A DNA stretch of 39,470 nt from Spirogloea muscicola (Eukaryota > Streptophyta > Zygnematophyceae > Spirogloeales > Spirogloeaceae), in NCBI GenBank assembly GCA_009602725.1, contig WELB01000295.1, forward strand, positions 90,831-130,300. The letters run 5' to 3'. The notes below the pieces were generated by a model that worked only from the letters and a program-made list of their open reading frames with translations, did no database searches and was not told the origin of the DNA. A program made the translations under genes and the position numbers. Within the stretch, counting starts at the first letter, position 1, and every line of letters begins with the position of its first letter. Shown here one piece after another: positions 1-12,207 of this stretch.

Positions 1-134
1 ATTAGCGACCTCTATGTGCTGACTCGTGGTTACTGAGCGGGTCAGCTGAGCAGCAGGTGACGTACATTTGTCCAATGTGCTTGCCTTTGTACTTGGCCAC
101 ACATGGCCTCCCCATCTCTTAATATACACGCATT
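1..134 (+). mobile_element. LINE-A 3' end, 5'-truncated copy
   Basis: The copy encodes only the last residues of the LINE ORF (DLYVLTRGY then TGA) followed by about 100 bases of 3' UTR ending near TATACACGCATT. The same sequence follows the full C-terminal ORF at 16243-16371, which identifies it. The left side is cut by the window edge. Confidence 0.85.
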
Positions 135-146
135 TTCTTTTGGCAT

Positions 147-290
147 TCGAGCGTCAGCTAGCGACCTCTATGTGCTGACTCGTGGTTACTGAGCGGGTCA
201 GCTTAGCAGCAGGTGACGTACATTTGTCCAATGTGCTTGCCTTTGTACTTGGCCACACATGGCCTCCCCATCTCTTAATATACACGCATT
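147..290 (+). mobile_element. LINE-A 3' end, second tandem copy with target-site duplication
   Basis: This is a near-identical repeat of the first copy, starting slightly further upstream in the ORF (SASDLYVLTRGY-stop) and ending at the same TATACACGCATT. It is flanked by TTTTCTTTTGGCAT at 133-146 and by TTTTTCCTTTTGGCAT at 289-304, which look like a target-site duplication of about 14-16 bases. That fits target-primed insertion of a 5'-truncated copy next to, or into, the tail of an older one. Confidence 0.8.
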
Positions 291-344
291 TTTCCTTTTG
301 GCATAGGGCTCCATTTTATCTAGCCCTCACTTATAACAGGGAAT

Positions 345-577
345 TGCTCGCCCATAGAGAAGAGGGGCTGGCGCCCTTCCCTTAAAGAAGAAAGAAGAAA
401 GGGCTCGCCCATTGAAGAAAGAAGAAATTGAGGATATGGGCTGGAACAGCCAGCCCAACAAAGGAATGAACAAAGTACCAGAAGGGGGCTAGGTGAAGCA
501 CTAAGGAAGACAAGCACAAAAAGAAACAAAGCAGCTACAAATCACTCAGTAACCCCTGCTAAGCAATCGCAGGTCAA
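345..577 (-). mobile_element. LINE-B 3' end
   Basis: Read on the minus strand this gives the ORF end DLRLLSRGY-stop (about 544-577), then the LINE-B 3' UTR: a T-rich stretch, a CTTCACCTAGCCCCC-like block and a GGGCTGG/CCAGCCC stem-loop, ending in TTCTTC-rich sequence. The same order follows the longer LINE-B ORF at 13425-14175. Confidence 0.7.
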
Positions 578-582
578 ACTAA

Positions 583-757
583 TTGACGGAGAATACCCGC
601 TTTTGGGCTGGCAAAGCCAGCCCAAAATGTATGGACAAAACCCAAAGAGCCAAAGAAAGGTGCCAAAAGGTGCCAACAAGAAGCTACACAGGTAGACACG
701 AGATGCCGCAAAGGAAAGCTCAGTACCCACGGGTGAGCAGCAGCAAGTCCGAGTTAC
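583..757 (-). mobile_element. LINE-C-like 3' end
   Basis: The minus strand encodes SDLLLLTRGY-stop at about 718-755, followed by 3' UTR with a perfect GGGCTGGC...GCCAGCCC stem-loop near 605-625. The sequence resembles the minus-strand copy at 11740-12055. Confidence 0.6.
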
Positions 758-788
758 TCGCAGCCACTTTTTCAGCGCTAGTTTTGGC

Positions 789-868
789 CTGAACAATGTG
801 TTGGCTTGAGTTTGCCTCCCCTTCATTGCATGCGCACCATGCACCTTGTCTCTCTCTGGAAGCGCTTA
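789..868 (+). repeat. Dispersed short repeat (module M2)
   Basis: This is one of at least seven copies of an 80-base module. It runs from CCTGAACAATGTNNTGGCTTGA, through a pyrimidine-rich block and TTCATGCGCACC, to GCGCGCCTTCTC and TGGAAGCG. Others lie near 5425, 8505, 12092, 13181, 14275 (minus) and 35290. It often sits at the edge of LINE fragments. Confidence 0.6.
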
Positions 869-880
869 CAGTCTATTGTA

Positions 881-1690
881 GGAGCATCTTCTTCCCTGCT
901 CAAGGCCACGTCTTCAACCGGCAGCAACCACTTCCAGGAGTGGGACTAGCCTCCCCTTCTGCCCGCCTGGTGACGAAACTACAATTATACATTATCCCGC
1001 CTTCCCCACAACCTTGACTTTCTAAGCTATGTGACGCCATCAAGGTGGCGTGAGTAGCTCCGTCATGCACTGTCGATTACAAGCTAACAAGCATGCAGCA
1101 CAATTAGCTCCGGATCAGCCTGCAAGATTGATCAAATTTACAGTCGAGACTCCACAGTGGCAGATTGTCCACCACATTTCTTGCACCACCTAATGGCACG
1201 CCCAGTCTCCTAGAATCGGGTATTCATCTGCTGTCAGCTTGTTCGCTGCAGCAGCAGACTGCTCGCAAGCACATCCATCGTTGCCAGCAGATGTCAGTCT
1301 AGATACTCGTCAAAGTGTGATACAGTTGGAAAAATTTGCAAGTAACACGGATCTCGGGCTTAGAGAAAAGCTACCTTTTCGTCACCGCGGGCCTTCTCTT
1401 TTACGTCAAGAGATTAGGCTACTACAGGAAAGCTATCAACACTCCTGAAGACTTGTGTCAGCTGGAACGACATCAGGCAGGAACTCAGAACGTCCGTGCC
1501 TTACAAGACTAGCTCTCAAGGACCTAGACAAAGCGTTCTGTCAAGGTGGGAAGGATTTGGCACCAGCTTGCAGGCTCTCTCAAGTTGCAACACCCATCTA
1601 CTTCAGGCACAACGCCTGACCAAGTCAGAAGCGATGCTCAGAGAACATCAACCATTGCCGCATCAAAGACGCTGAAGACTCGTTGTCCAA
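881..1690. other. Gene-free region downstream of the alkenal reductase gene
   Basis: No supported coding region, RNA gene or dispersed repeat was recognised here. The proximal part should hold the 3' UTR of the minus-strand oxidoreductase, whose stop codon is at 1693-1691. Open frames in the stretch are short and show no family resemblance. Confidence 0.5.
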
Positions 1691-4427
<2,737 letters not shown>

Positions 4428-4810
4428 CTCGGCTTGTGGCAAATCACCAGCTCCTGAGCAGGTGCCTTCGGTCTTTGTCAGGCCTAATGCAGAGCTCTTG
4501 TCAGTGAGGCGGACCTTATCAGATAGCGAGCTTGCTGCATGTCGATAAAGGTGCTAAGGGCATCGATTATGGCCAGTTTCAGCGTCAGCGTGCTAGTAGC
4601 CAAGCGGCACCAAGCGCGCAGGCGCAGGTGCATGGCCTCTCTGGCTCGCAGCTCGGGCAACCATCTCAGACGCAGCAGCTCGCCATCAGCTGTCACCTGG
4701 CGGGCGCCTGACCACGGCGAGGAGGCCACTCCACCGCTGGCCTGCAAAGACGCCGCCGCCGCGCCTCCGGGCGGAGCTGTTGCTTCCTCGGCGGCGGCGG
4801 CGCAGCTGAC

Positions 4811-4854
<44 letters not shown>

Positions 4855-5285
4855 TGCTGAGCTGTCGCTGAGTCACTTGATGGCCGAGCTGGACAGGCAG
4901 GTCACCATCGGAGTGAATTCTCCTAGTATAAGAACAACAATAAAATTCTTCGGTTACGGATCCGTTGGAAAACCAGCAGTAGGTCCTGCCGTCTCATCAC
5001 GCCGACTCTGAGGTTGGTATGCTGCCTCCAACATATTTTAATGCGGAAATGCCGGATGCATAGTAACAGGCACTTTAACCTCTTAAGAGTCTGTTACGGG
5101 AACTGCCGCGCCACCTGGGAGGCCGTCGTGGCGGGCGGCATGCAGCCGGGCGCCACGTGGACCTCGCATGCGTCAGCTCGCGTCACCTCGTCAGTGACGC
5201 CGGCTCTGCCGTCTTCCCAGTCGTCTGACAGGGAGCGGAGTGCCAGACGATGAACCAGGCCAGGCGTTTTCACCAAATTAGATGT
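4428..5285. other. GC-rich upstream region with (GCG)n microsatellite
   Basis: This stretch lies upstream of the oxidoreductase and should hold its promoter. It contains an almost pure GCG/GGC trinucleotide run at about 4812-4852. The run creates poly-alanine open frames on both strands, which I do not accept as genes. A short frame (MAELDRQVTIGVNS, about 4876-4920) looks protein-like but has an upstream stop and no recognisable domain. From 4930 to 5285 nothing was recognised. Confidence 0.5.
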
Positions 5286-5460
5286 TCTTTTTCTGGATTG
5301 GCCAATCACAGCCATCGCCCTCTACTGGAAGAGTCTTACTGTCACCGAATGGCCAATTCGGCTGGACCAGTCACAGCCATCGCCCTCTATTGGAGGAGTC
5401 TCGCTTTAATTTCGCTTTAATTTCATGCGCACCGCGCGCCTTCTCTCTATTGGAGGGAGT
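5286..5460 (+). repeat. Short dispersed repeats M1 and M2 in tandem
   Basis: Two copies of module M1 (GGCCAATCACAGCCATCGCCC then TCTACTGGAAGAGTCT) lie head to tail, followed by the M2 core TTCATGCGCACCGCGCGCC and a partial third TATTGGAGG end. M1 in reverse complement resembles the hairpin element AAGTGGCACTCCCAATGGGG...GGGCTGTGAAAAGCCAGCCC found elsewhere in the window. Confidence 0.6.
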
Positions 5461-5778
5461 CTCTTCTTTCACCAGGCGAATCTGATCACTAACTACTAAA
5501 GGAGATGCGGCGCGGTTTGACCACGGGATGCGCGCGGCCGGGCCGCTGACCGCGCGCCGCGCCTCGCCGGGGCGCGCTCCGGGCGCGGGGCGGCCGCCTC
5601 GCCTCGGTCCGCGCCCGGGGGGGTTTTCCGCGGCGGGCCGCGTCCGGGGAGGGTGAGTCACCCCGGTCCGGGGGTGGGTGGGGGGAACTTTCCGGATGCC
5701 TCTCGCGGCCCCTCCCCCCCCCCCCACCCGGGGGACGCGGTTCGCCGGCCGGCTGTCGGTGTGGCCCTCCCGCCCGCC

Positions 5779-6066
5779 TCCGAGCGAGCTGCCCTCCTCG
5801 AAGCGGCTGCGGTGTTCTTCTGGGACGAGGCCGCCATGCAGAACCGTGCGGTTGTGGAGGCCGTGGATGCGATGCCGCGTGTGGTGCGTCGAGATGGAAC
5901 GCGACCGTTTGGTGGAGCGGGGATGGTGCTTCTCGGGGATTTCCGATGGATTGGGCCGGTCGTACGGGGCGCTGGGAAGACTGCTACGGTGGATGCCGGC
6001 CTGAAGAGTTCATACCTCCGGCGAATGACACACGAGATGGTGCTCTTGCAGCCTGTTCGGACTGCC
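5779..6066 (+). pseudogene. PIF1-like helicase fragment, Helitron type
   Basis: An open frame carries about 95 residues of a PIF1-family helicase: S-E-R-A-A-L-L leading into WDEAAMQNR (Walker B region), PFGGAGMVLLGDFR and PVV, then a degenerate LKSSYL...MVLLQPVRTA segment. This order is typical of the PIF1-like helicase of eukaryotic Helitrons and of fungal/algal PIF1 paralogues. The normally conserved glutamine after GDFR is tryptophan here. The Walker A motif upstream and all later helicase motifs are missing, and the frame runs straight into telomere-like repeats. It is a relic. The Helitron assignment is inference, since no Rep domain or Helitron terminus was found. Confidence 0.7.
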
Positions 6067-6086
6067 GGCGATATGGAGTGGGCCAT

Positions 6087-6130
6087 GTTTGGGGTTTGGG
6101 GTTTAGGGTTTTTAGGGTTTGGGGTTTTTA
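6087..6130 (+). repeat. Interstitial telomere-like repeat block 1
   Basis: This is a run of GTTTGGG, GTTTAGGG and GGTTTTTAGGG variants of the plant-type TTTAGGG repeat. It is followed by TTTTTAGCGTTCTCTCTGCGACCG, a flank nearly identical to the one after block 2 at 6467-6509. Confidence 0.85.
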
Positions 6131-6252
6131 GCGTTCTCTCTGCGACCGAATGAGGCCTGCTGATATTCAAGAATGGGCTGTAAACAACGTCAGAACGGGT
6201 GGAGGATGGACCACTCAGTAGCTACGAGTGAGGGGCCTCAATTTCGACAGAC

Positions 6253-6313
6253 TGGCTGCCGGGATATAGATGTTCCATCTTGTGTAACTTCGTCACATAT
6301 TTCCCGGCAGCCA
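6253..6313. repeat. Short inverted repeat (12-base arms)
   Basis: TGGCTGCCGGGA at 6253-6264 is repeated perfectly inverted at 6302-6313. The loop contains TGTTCCATCTTGTGTAACTT, which is found in the opposite orientation at about 19123-19144 at the left edge of the related repeat there. This suggests a foldback terminus or a small local inversion. Confidence 0.6.
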
Positions 6314-6466
6314 ATCTATATCAAGGGAATGATAGCTGGAGGGGGTACTGAGGAGGCGAAGGACGGGCGCGCGATATTAGAGAAAGCGCATCTCTGAATA
6401 ATGGCGCGCGACGCTGATGAAGGAGCAATATGGAATTCAGGAGCGCGACGGCGGCAAAGCCGGAAT
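6314..6466 (+). repeat. Repeat X, copy 1
   Basis: About 150 bases are shared, at high identity by eye, with 19148-19303. They run from CTATATCA and TGATAGCTGGAGGG through GGACGGGCGCGCGATATTAG and GATGAAGGAGCAA to AAGCCGGAATCTAG. Copy 2 lies inside a LINE, so this is a mobile unit. No coding frame is recognisable. Confidence 0.75.
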
Positions 6467-6509
6467 CTAGGGTTTAGGGTTTAGGGTTTTGAGGGTTTGG
6501 GGTTTTTAG
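6467..6509 (+). repeat. Interstitial telomere-like repeat block 2
   Basis: Three near-perfect TTTAGGG units and degenerate variants lie directly after repeat X and before TTTTTAGCGTGCTCTCCGCGACCG. The shared right flank with block 1 shows that the telomere-like tract is part of a duplicated unit, not two independent additions. Confidence 0.85.
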
Positions 6510-7600
6510 CGTGCTCTCCGCGACCGCGCGCTGGGAGCATCGCGCACCGTCCCACTAGTCAAGTAAAAAGAGAGAAGACGCTTTCCAGTAGAGGGCGATG
6601 GCTGTGAGTGGCCAGCTCACAAAATAGGATGAACGAAGTTCGAAGGGGCCAGAGAAAGAGGAAGCGCTGAAGTACACAGATGATCACTTGCATGCGCCCT
6701 TGTGCCCCGCCATCCGGCCCGTTCGGCCGTGTTCTAGCTGCCGCCCTGGCTGTCGTCAAAGGGGACTGCTTTCTGCGCTTCCTCTTTCTGGCTCCTCACT
6801 AGATGTCACTAAGCAATTCATCCTACCAGGCAAACTTTGAGGAAGCGCTTTTGGCCCCTTCGCATGTGGCTTCTGGCTACATGGGCTGACCTTGAACCTT
6901 TGTGATGCAGAGAAAATTACTTCATTCTCAATAGCACGTCAAGTCTGGACTTGGATGATGGACTTTGAAGCAAAGCTGCGGATGCAGGCCATCCCGAGTT
7001 TCCAGGTACACATATTAGCCCTCAAGCAACATGGTAGTGACAATATACTGTCGGTTCGCAGACATGCAAATTCGAGATATGCATGCATACGCGGGGATAG
7101 ATAAGGTCCGGTGTTGATTTCACACGACTTCTTCAAGTGGATGAATCCATTTTAAATCTTTCCGTTTAACTCCTGGCCATCTTGGCCCAACACCAACTCA
7201 AGACGAGAGGGAGGCATCAATGGCCTACTAGTTGTGTGCTCGTTCAGAAATGGAAATCGTCCTCCTCATAGGAGGAAGGCATTTCAAGCATGATACAAAA
7301 TTAAAGAGCAGAATTCACTCACCCGTCCACCCGTCTTAATCTCCAGCACCAACTTCTTCAGCACCAACTTTTTGCCACTGCTGTACCATCTTGATTCCGG
7401 GGATGCGTTGATCGGCTGGGTCGTGAGAGCAATTGGTGCATCGGCCGGTCAATTACCTCTACTCAGCAAAGGCACGTTGGACTTTGAATACTCACAGGAC
7501 GCCATTCAAGAGTAGGCGCTTCCAAAATGCCGCCAATGGAGAAAGTAGAAGCTCTTCATCGAATCACTGCCATCCATTGGAAGCGGCTTTCCTTCTCCAC
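6510..7600. other. Intergenic, repeat-bearing, no gene recognised
   Basis: A minus-strand M1 module lies at about 6575-6620 (CCAGTAGAGGGCGATGGC). The rest has short open frames without family resemblance. A sparse AT-richer stretch at 6890-7340 could be old single-copy sequence. Confidence 0.45.
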
Positions 7601-7603
7601 TAG

Positions 7604-7790
7604 AAGAAGTGGCCCTCCCAGTGGGGGCAAGGGCTGTGATAAGCCAGCCCGAAACAGAGTTGACAAGGTTTGAAGGGGCCAAACTACGAAGGGCCTAAAG
7701 CGCTATCTCAGAACGGGTGTAGGAGGAACTACTCAATCACTACGAGTGAGGAGCCTTACATCCGACAGACTAGCTGGCGAAAAGTAAGAT
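7604..7790 (+). repeat. SINE-like hairpin repeat, long variant
   Basis: The element starts GAAGAAGTGGCCCTCCCAGTGGGGGCAAGGGCTGTGATAAGCCAGCCC and continues through TTGACAAGGTTTGAAGGGGCC to CAGAACGGGTGTAGGA and CTACGAGTGAGGAGCC. The last two blocks also occur at 6190-6255. The GGGCTG...CAGCCC segment can form a stem-loop. Confidence 0.55.
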
Positions 7791-7824
7791 CCCTGACGAA
7801 AGCCAGAGGCTGCAGCGAGAGGAA

Positions 7825-8115
7825 GTGCTCGCCCATAGAGGATAGGGGCTGGGAAAGGCCAGCCTAAGAAAACATTGGACAAAATTCGAATGGGCCAGGG
7901 GAAGCACTAAGAAAAACAAGCACAAAGAAGAAACTATGCAGCTACGAAGCACTCAGTAACCCCTGCTAAGCAGCCTCAGGTCAGAGAAGCTTGGCTCCTG
8001 GAAGCGGGTCCCCTGGCCAGAGCCAGAGGCAGAGAAATAAGAGAAAGGGCTTGCCTATTGAGGATAGGGGCTGCGCAAGCACGGCCAGCACGCAGGTGCA
8101 AGGCGAGCGCCATGG
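7825..8115 (-). mobile_element. LINE-B 3' end, disrupted
   Basis: The minus strand encodes the LINE-B C-terminus: fragments matching RMRLAASLQRS and LHLRAGRA around 8060-8110, then GTRFQEPSFS-like residues and SDLRLLSRGY-stop at about 7952-7990. The 3' UTR and its GGGCTGG...CCAGCC stem-loop follow down to about 7825. About 45 bases of foreign sequence (around 8032-8080) split the ORF remnant. Confidence 0.7.
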
Positions 8116-8189
8116 ACCGCTGCAGGGTATTTTTCATTCCCTTATCCAATTTCGAGTTGCACCACGAGCTCCTTCCGAGCTCCTTCCGA

Positions 8190-8300
8190 GCAGCTTTGTT
8201 TCTGTTACTTAGCGCTTCCCCTGGCCCCCTTCTCGTACTCTGTTCATTCTTTTTCGGGCTGGTTGTTCCAGCCCCTATTCTCAATGGGCGAGCACTTCCT
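8190..8300 (+). mobile_element. LINE-B 3' UTR fragment
   Basis: This carries TTAGCGCTTCCCCTGGCCCC, TTCTCGTACTCTGTTCATTC, a GGGCTGG...CCAGCCCC stem-loop and CTCAATGGGCGAGC, the same order as after the LINE-B ORF at 14048. It faces away from the minus-strand copy at 7825-8115, giving an inverted pair. Confidence 0.65.
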
Positions 8301-8504
8301 TCCCTGCTCCCTCGGACTCTCGAGGCCGCCCGGGCCTGCCAAGTGCCGGGTCAGGCGGACCCACCGCGCGTGGGGCCCCCCCCCCCCAAACCCGAAAAGG
8401 CGCCAAAAGCATTTCGCACAAGTATTCTATCTACCGCGACTTGTGCGAGTTGGCGCTTAATCCCTATGGACAGCAAGGACAGGTTGAATTCATGACCCAC
8501 AGGT

Positions 8505-8580
8505 CGCAGCTAGTGGGGGAAAATTGGCTTGAAATGGCCTCCCTTTCTCTTCATGCACACCGCGCGCCTTCTCGTTTCCT
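8505..8580 (+). repeat. Dispersed short repeat (module M2)
   Basis: The copy reads ATTGGCTTGAAATGGCCTCCC, TTCATGCACACC and GCGCGCCTTCTC, matching the M2 consensus. It lies about 235 bases upstream of the first F-box gene start. Confidence 0.6.
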
Positions 8581-8815
8581 CGGTACGAGTTAGTCACTTA
8601 GGGCCAGTTCACACTTGGTCGGCTGGTCGAACATTGGTCTCGACTTGGCCTCGACTTGACAAGATTTGACTCCGGATGTCCATACAAAATACGACACGTG
8701 TCCTTCAGCCGCGACCGACCGACCAAGTGAGAATATGGCCCTTAAGCTTCGTAACCTCCACTTAGAGCCTGTCCAGCGCTCGCCCCGGCCCCCGTCTTCT
8801 CGCCGCTCTGCCGCC

Positions 8816-10839
8816 ATGGACGGCCTGCCGGAAGAGTGCCTGGCGGCGCTCCTCGCCCGCGCCGCCGCGCCGCCCGCCCACGCCCCGCTCGGCGCCTCCA
8901 GCTGGCTCCCGCTCGCGCGCGTCTGCCGTCGCTGGCGTCGCCTGGTCCAGGCCTCCGTCACCGAGCTCGCGCTGCGCCAGCGCAGGCAGCTCGTGGAGCC
9001 GCAGGCGCCGTCGGTGCTCAGGAAGCGGGAGCTCGCCCCGGCGCTGGCCACAGCCTTCCCGAGCCTCGCGCGGCTACGCCTCACCGTCCACTACTCCGCG
9101 AGCGGAAGTCGGGGTCCATTTCTCCCCGATGTCCGCTTGCTGATGGCTGCCACTGCACTCTCAGACCTGTGGGTGACCCTGCGGTCCAAGTGCCCACACT
9201 ACGATCAAGTTCACGTACCGCCAGAGCGGCTGATTGACGGTCTAAGTGCTCTCATTGCCCATGCACGAATTCTGCGGGGGCTGGTACTCCAGCGCCCCCC
9301 GGCCGTTCTGGTCCCCCTCATTGCCCAGCTCACGGTCCTCGAAAGCCTCTCCATAGCTAAGTGCGACTTCTCTGGTAAGCTGCTACTCCATTCTGTAGTA
9401 CGTGCTCTGACTTAGATGCTTGATATAGATGGTCGATACCCTGTCGATGCAGTGCAAATCGGCCTTCCCTTCTTTTTAAACGATGGGAGTTTGACGGGCT
9501 AGTGTGATTGTTAACGCCCTCTGCAGACACGGACATCCAAAGTATCGTTGTCTCGTGCAAGCGTCTCACGGAGCTAGAGCTTGGCAGCTCCAAGCGACCC
9601 TCTATTTCTCTCACAGATGCAGGAATTCTATACATTGCCAACAATTTGCCGCAGCTACGATCGCTCCTCCTGACTGGCTATGAAGACATTACGGACGCCG
9701 GGATCATTGCGCTAGCCTCCGCTTGCACGCTGCTGCAGCAGGTCCGCTTTCAAGCCTGTCCAAGGCTGTCGAAAGTCTCCTTTGAGGCGCTAATGTCATC
9801 ATGCTACTCGCTGACGCGGTTTCTCAGCCTCACGCCCCGGATTTGCCACGGGCTGCCGCCGGAGTTAGATACAGCATTCTCGAGGTTGCAGGTCGTAGAG
9901 ATACGCATCCCAGCAGATAATGACAACTTTGATGCTATCAAGGACCTGGCTGCCTCTTGCCGGCAGCTGCGAGAACTTCACATTCTTGGCTCAGGTGGTG
10001 CCCTCGATCCGTGGCTGGTCGCTTGCAACGAGCTTCCATCCCTTTTGGAGCTGAGATTGGTTTGGTGGACGGTGACAGCTTTGCCTTTGGGTGCCTTCTT
10101 GGCTAAGGCCCCGCAGCTAGTGGCTCTAAGTATGAAGAAACTTAACTTCTCTGGGACGGACGTGTACTTCCCTACCAGTCTTCAATCGCTCCGTTCCCTC
10201 GACTTTATTTGTTGGGGCACAGACGAATTTCTGCATCGCTTCTGGACATTTGGCGGCTGGTGCTCTGGCCTGACAGCACTTCGACTTGCTGAAATCTTCC
10301 AGCTGCACCTTAGGAAGGACTGGGCAACAATCCTGGCCGACTGCAGTAACCTTGTTACTCTGGAGCTTGGTTATGTAATCTATGCAAGGCCTACGGATAG
10401 ATGGTGCACAGAGGACAGCTTACTGGCACTTCCATGCCCTACAGAGGTGGCAATGACGTGCGACTCAAGAACCGCAAGTGCCTTTAGGGAAAACATGTAT
10501 GGAGGTGAGGGAAAGTATCAGAGTATCTCTCGCTTGATGAGCCCATGCACAAGCCTGCAAGTTGTGCGCATATGCTGTTGCTGGCGTTTCCCCGACGAGA
10601 GTGTTTACATCCAGATCATTGCCGACCTCCTAGCCACTTGCAGCCAACTAGCATATGTGCACGTGGCCGGCCTCTCTTATCCAAAGGTCAAACGGCTGCC
10701 GCAAGATGTTGCAAATCTCACTTTGTATCGTGCAAGAGTAGCTCGTCTGGAGAGGGTGGAAGAGCGATGGGAGGCCGACTTTGGTCTAGCTCATGAGTAC
10801 TTTTTCAAATTTCGCGTTCATCGTGAAACTGCTATTTGA
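8816..10839 (+). CDS. F-box / leucine-rich-repeat protein 1
   Basis: Two exons, 8816-9374 and 9527-10839, encode 623 residues. The start is ATG in a GCCGCCATGG context, conserved in the paralogue at 20338, so I prefer it to in-frame codons further upstream. An N-terminal F-box-like motif begins MDGLPEECLAALLARAA and continues to PLARVCRRWRRLV (about residues 1-45). It is followed by irregular leucine-rich repeats, for example LTELELGSS, LTDAGILYIA, LPQLRSLLLTG and ITDAGIIALASAC in the AMN1/F-box-LRR style. The tail ends RVEERWEADFG and FKFRVHRE. Such proteins usually act as substrate receptors of SCF ubiquitin ligases; the substrate is unknown. The intron (9375-9526) is GT-AG and phase-matched. 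It sits between LINE remnants. Confidence 0.9.
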
Positions 10840-11460
10840 TATATTCTTTTCCAATATCTTCGCTGACAGCTACTGGCAGGAAGAGGAGCACATGTCTCTA
10901 CTGTGTCCGCAACGTGAACAGCTACTCGCTCCTTTGCTTTGCTAGTCAACAATATCTCGTCAGAATGGCACAAGTACATCACATTGCTTGCAATGTTGTG
11001 AAGTAAGCCCTGCTCTAGTTCGGCTCCCAAGTCAGTCTGTCAAAGGCATCACGCAGGCAGAGGCCCTGATGCGCCAATACTTCGTGAGGCAACTCGGTTC
11101 TGCTCGGAAGTCACAGCAGTTGTTCCAAATTGCTGCACATTTTGCCAATGTGAGGAGGGCAGCACAGCCAATACTTCTGGATGCTTGTCCTCATCCTGCA
11201 ACCTGCAAGACGTTCAGCCGATTTAAACATCAGAGGTTTTCTGGATGTCAAGTATTCTGACGGCTATAGATTCCTTCCAAATGCAGTTCGTTGTTCTTTG
11301 CTGACTTCTACTAAATATTGGGTCAGATTGGGCTGCTACATTACTCTGACTCCATGAATGTCCGTTCTTTCCGGATTGAGCTTTCTTCTTCTTTCACAGC
11401 CCTCCGCCCCTTTGGAAGAGCTTGGTTTAAGTAGACAAGGTCAAAGGGCCGAAAGGCCAC
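10840..11460. other. Downstream region of F-box gene 1, no gene recognised
   Basis: The proximal part should hold the 3' UTR. An open frame at about 10988-11260 has no recognisable motif and no paralogue after the second F-box gene, so I do not call it. No transposon signature was seen. Confidence 0.45.
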
Positions 11461-11499
11461 CGCCTTGCTGTGGTAAAGCTGCTTCTTCTTTGCTCTCAC

Positions 11500-11706
11500 C
11501 CTTTGAGGTGCAGCTTGGGCCGCACTAGCATTCCCCAGGCATTAGTTGCAGTACATAGAATGCGGCTCTCGCTTAGTCGGCAGCGCTCGCAAGATCTGGC
11601 AATTCATCAGTGTGCAGGGCGCGCTCTAAGTCAGGCCTCCAGCTTTCGTGGCGGCGATCCAGCTCCCCAAGTTGTCGGATATATTTGTGCTCACCCGTGG
11701 GTACTA
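11500..11706 (+). mobile_element. LINE C-terminal fragment
   Basis: The coding remnant reads RMRLSLSRQRSQDLAIHQ and CAGRALSQASS in one frame. After a frameshift it ends LSDIFVLTRGY-stop at about 11671-11706. The pattern matches the end of LINE-B and LINE-C (RMRL-SLQRS--AIH-RAGRA). Confidence 0.7.
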
Positions 11707-11739
11707 GTGTCACCCTGTTACCTTAGATACCTCAGTATA

Positions 11740-12055
11740 GAAGAAAGTGCTCGCCCATAGAAAAAGGGGGCCAGCAAAGCCAGCCCGGAAAGAATGGACA
11801 ATGTCCGAAAGCCAAAGAAAGAAAAAACACACAGCTAGGCAGCTAGACAAGAAGACACGACGAAAGCACAGGAAGCTCAATACCCACGCGTGAGCAAGAT
11901 CAGGTCAGAGTAGCTCGACGCCGGGAAAGATGCATTCAGACGCGACCCAGAAGCGGCCGCGATAGCGCGACCTGCACGCGAGTGGACGGCATGAGCAAGA
12001 GAGCGCTGGAGGGACACGGAGAGCCGCATCCGAAAGACCTGGGCACCTCAGTATA
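11740..12055 (-). mobile_element. LINE-C 3' end
   Basis: On the minus strand the remnant encodes RMRLSVSLQRSLAHAVHS and RAGRAIAAASGS; then, after a frameshift, SSYSDLILLTRGY-stop at about 11893-11930. A 3' UTR with a GGGCTGGC...GCTGGCCC hairpin near 11765-11790 follows. The frameshift shows that it is dead. Confidence 0.7.
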
Positions 12056-12091
12056 GGGCTCCGTTTCATGTAGCCTTGTTTAGTTTGCAAT

Positions 12092-12165
12092 AGATTCTGC
12101 CTGAACAGTGTTCTGGCTTGAAATTGGCCTCCCTATCATTTCATTCGCTCCGCGCGCCTTCTCAC
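12092..12165 (+). repeat. Dispersed short repeat (module M2)
   Basis: It carries GCCTGAACAGTGTTCTGGCTTGA, a CCTCCC block, TTCATTCGCTCC and GCGCGCCTTCTC. It ends against the poly-C tract. Confidence 0.55.
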
Positions 12166-12171
12166 CCCACT

Positions 12172-12207
12172 CCCCCCCCCCCCCCCNTCCCCCCCCCCCC
12201 CCCCCCC
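12172..12207 (+). repeat. Poly-C tract containing an unresolved base
   Basis: This homopolymer C run is broken only by N at 12187 and one T. It separates M2 from a LINE-A endonuclease fragment that starts in mid-ORF, so it is probably an assembly junction or collapsed tract. Confidence 0.75.

Noticed and set aside
4484-4876. Poly-alanine open reading frames on both strands over the GCG run
   Set aside because: They exist only because the trinucleotide repeat lacks stops in several frames; no domain or paired-frame conservation.
4870-4930. Short frame MAELDRQVTIGVNS as an exon of a gene opposite the oxidoreductase
   Set aside because: An upstream in-frame stop, no acceptor-donor pair and no recognisable domain.
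5371-5727. Arg/Pro-rich ORFs at 5.37-6.17 kb on the minus strand
   Set aside because: They are antisense to the helicase fragment or in GC-rich repeat; no family resemblance.
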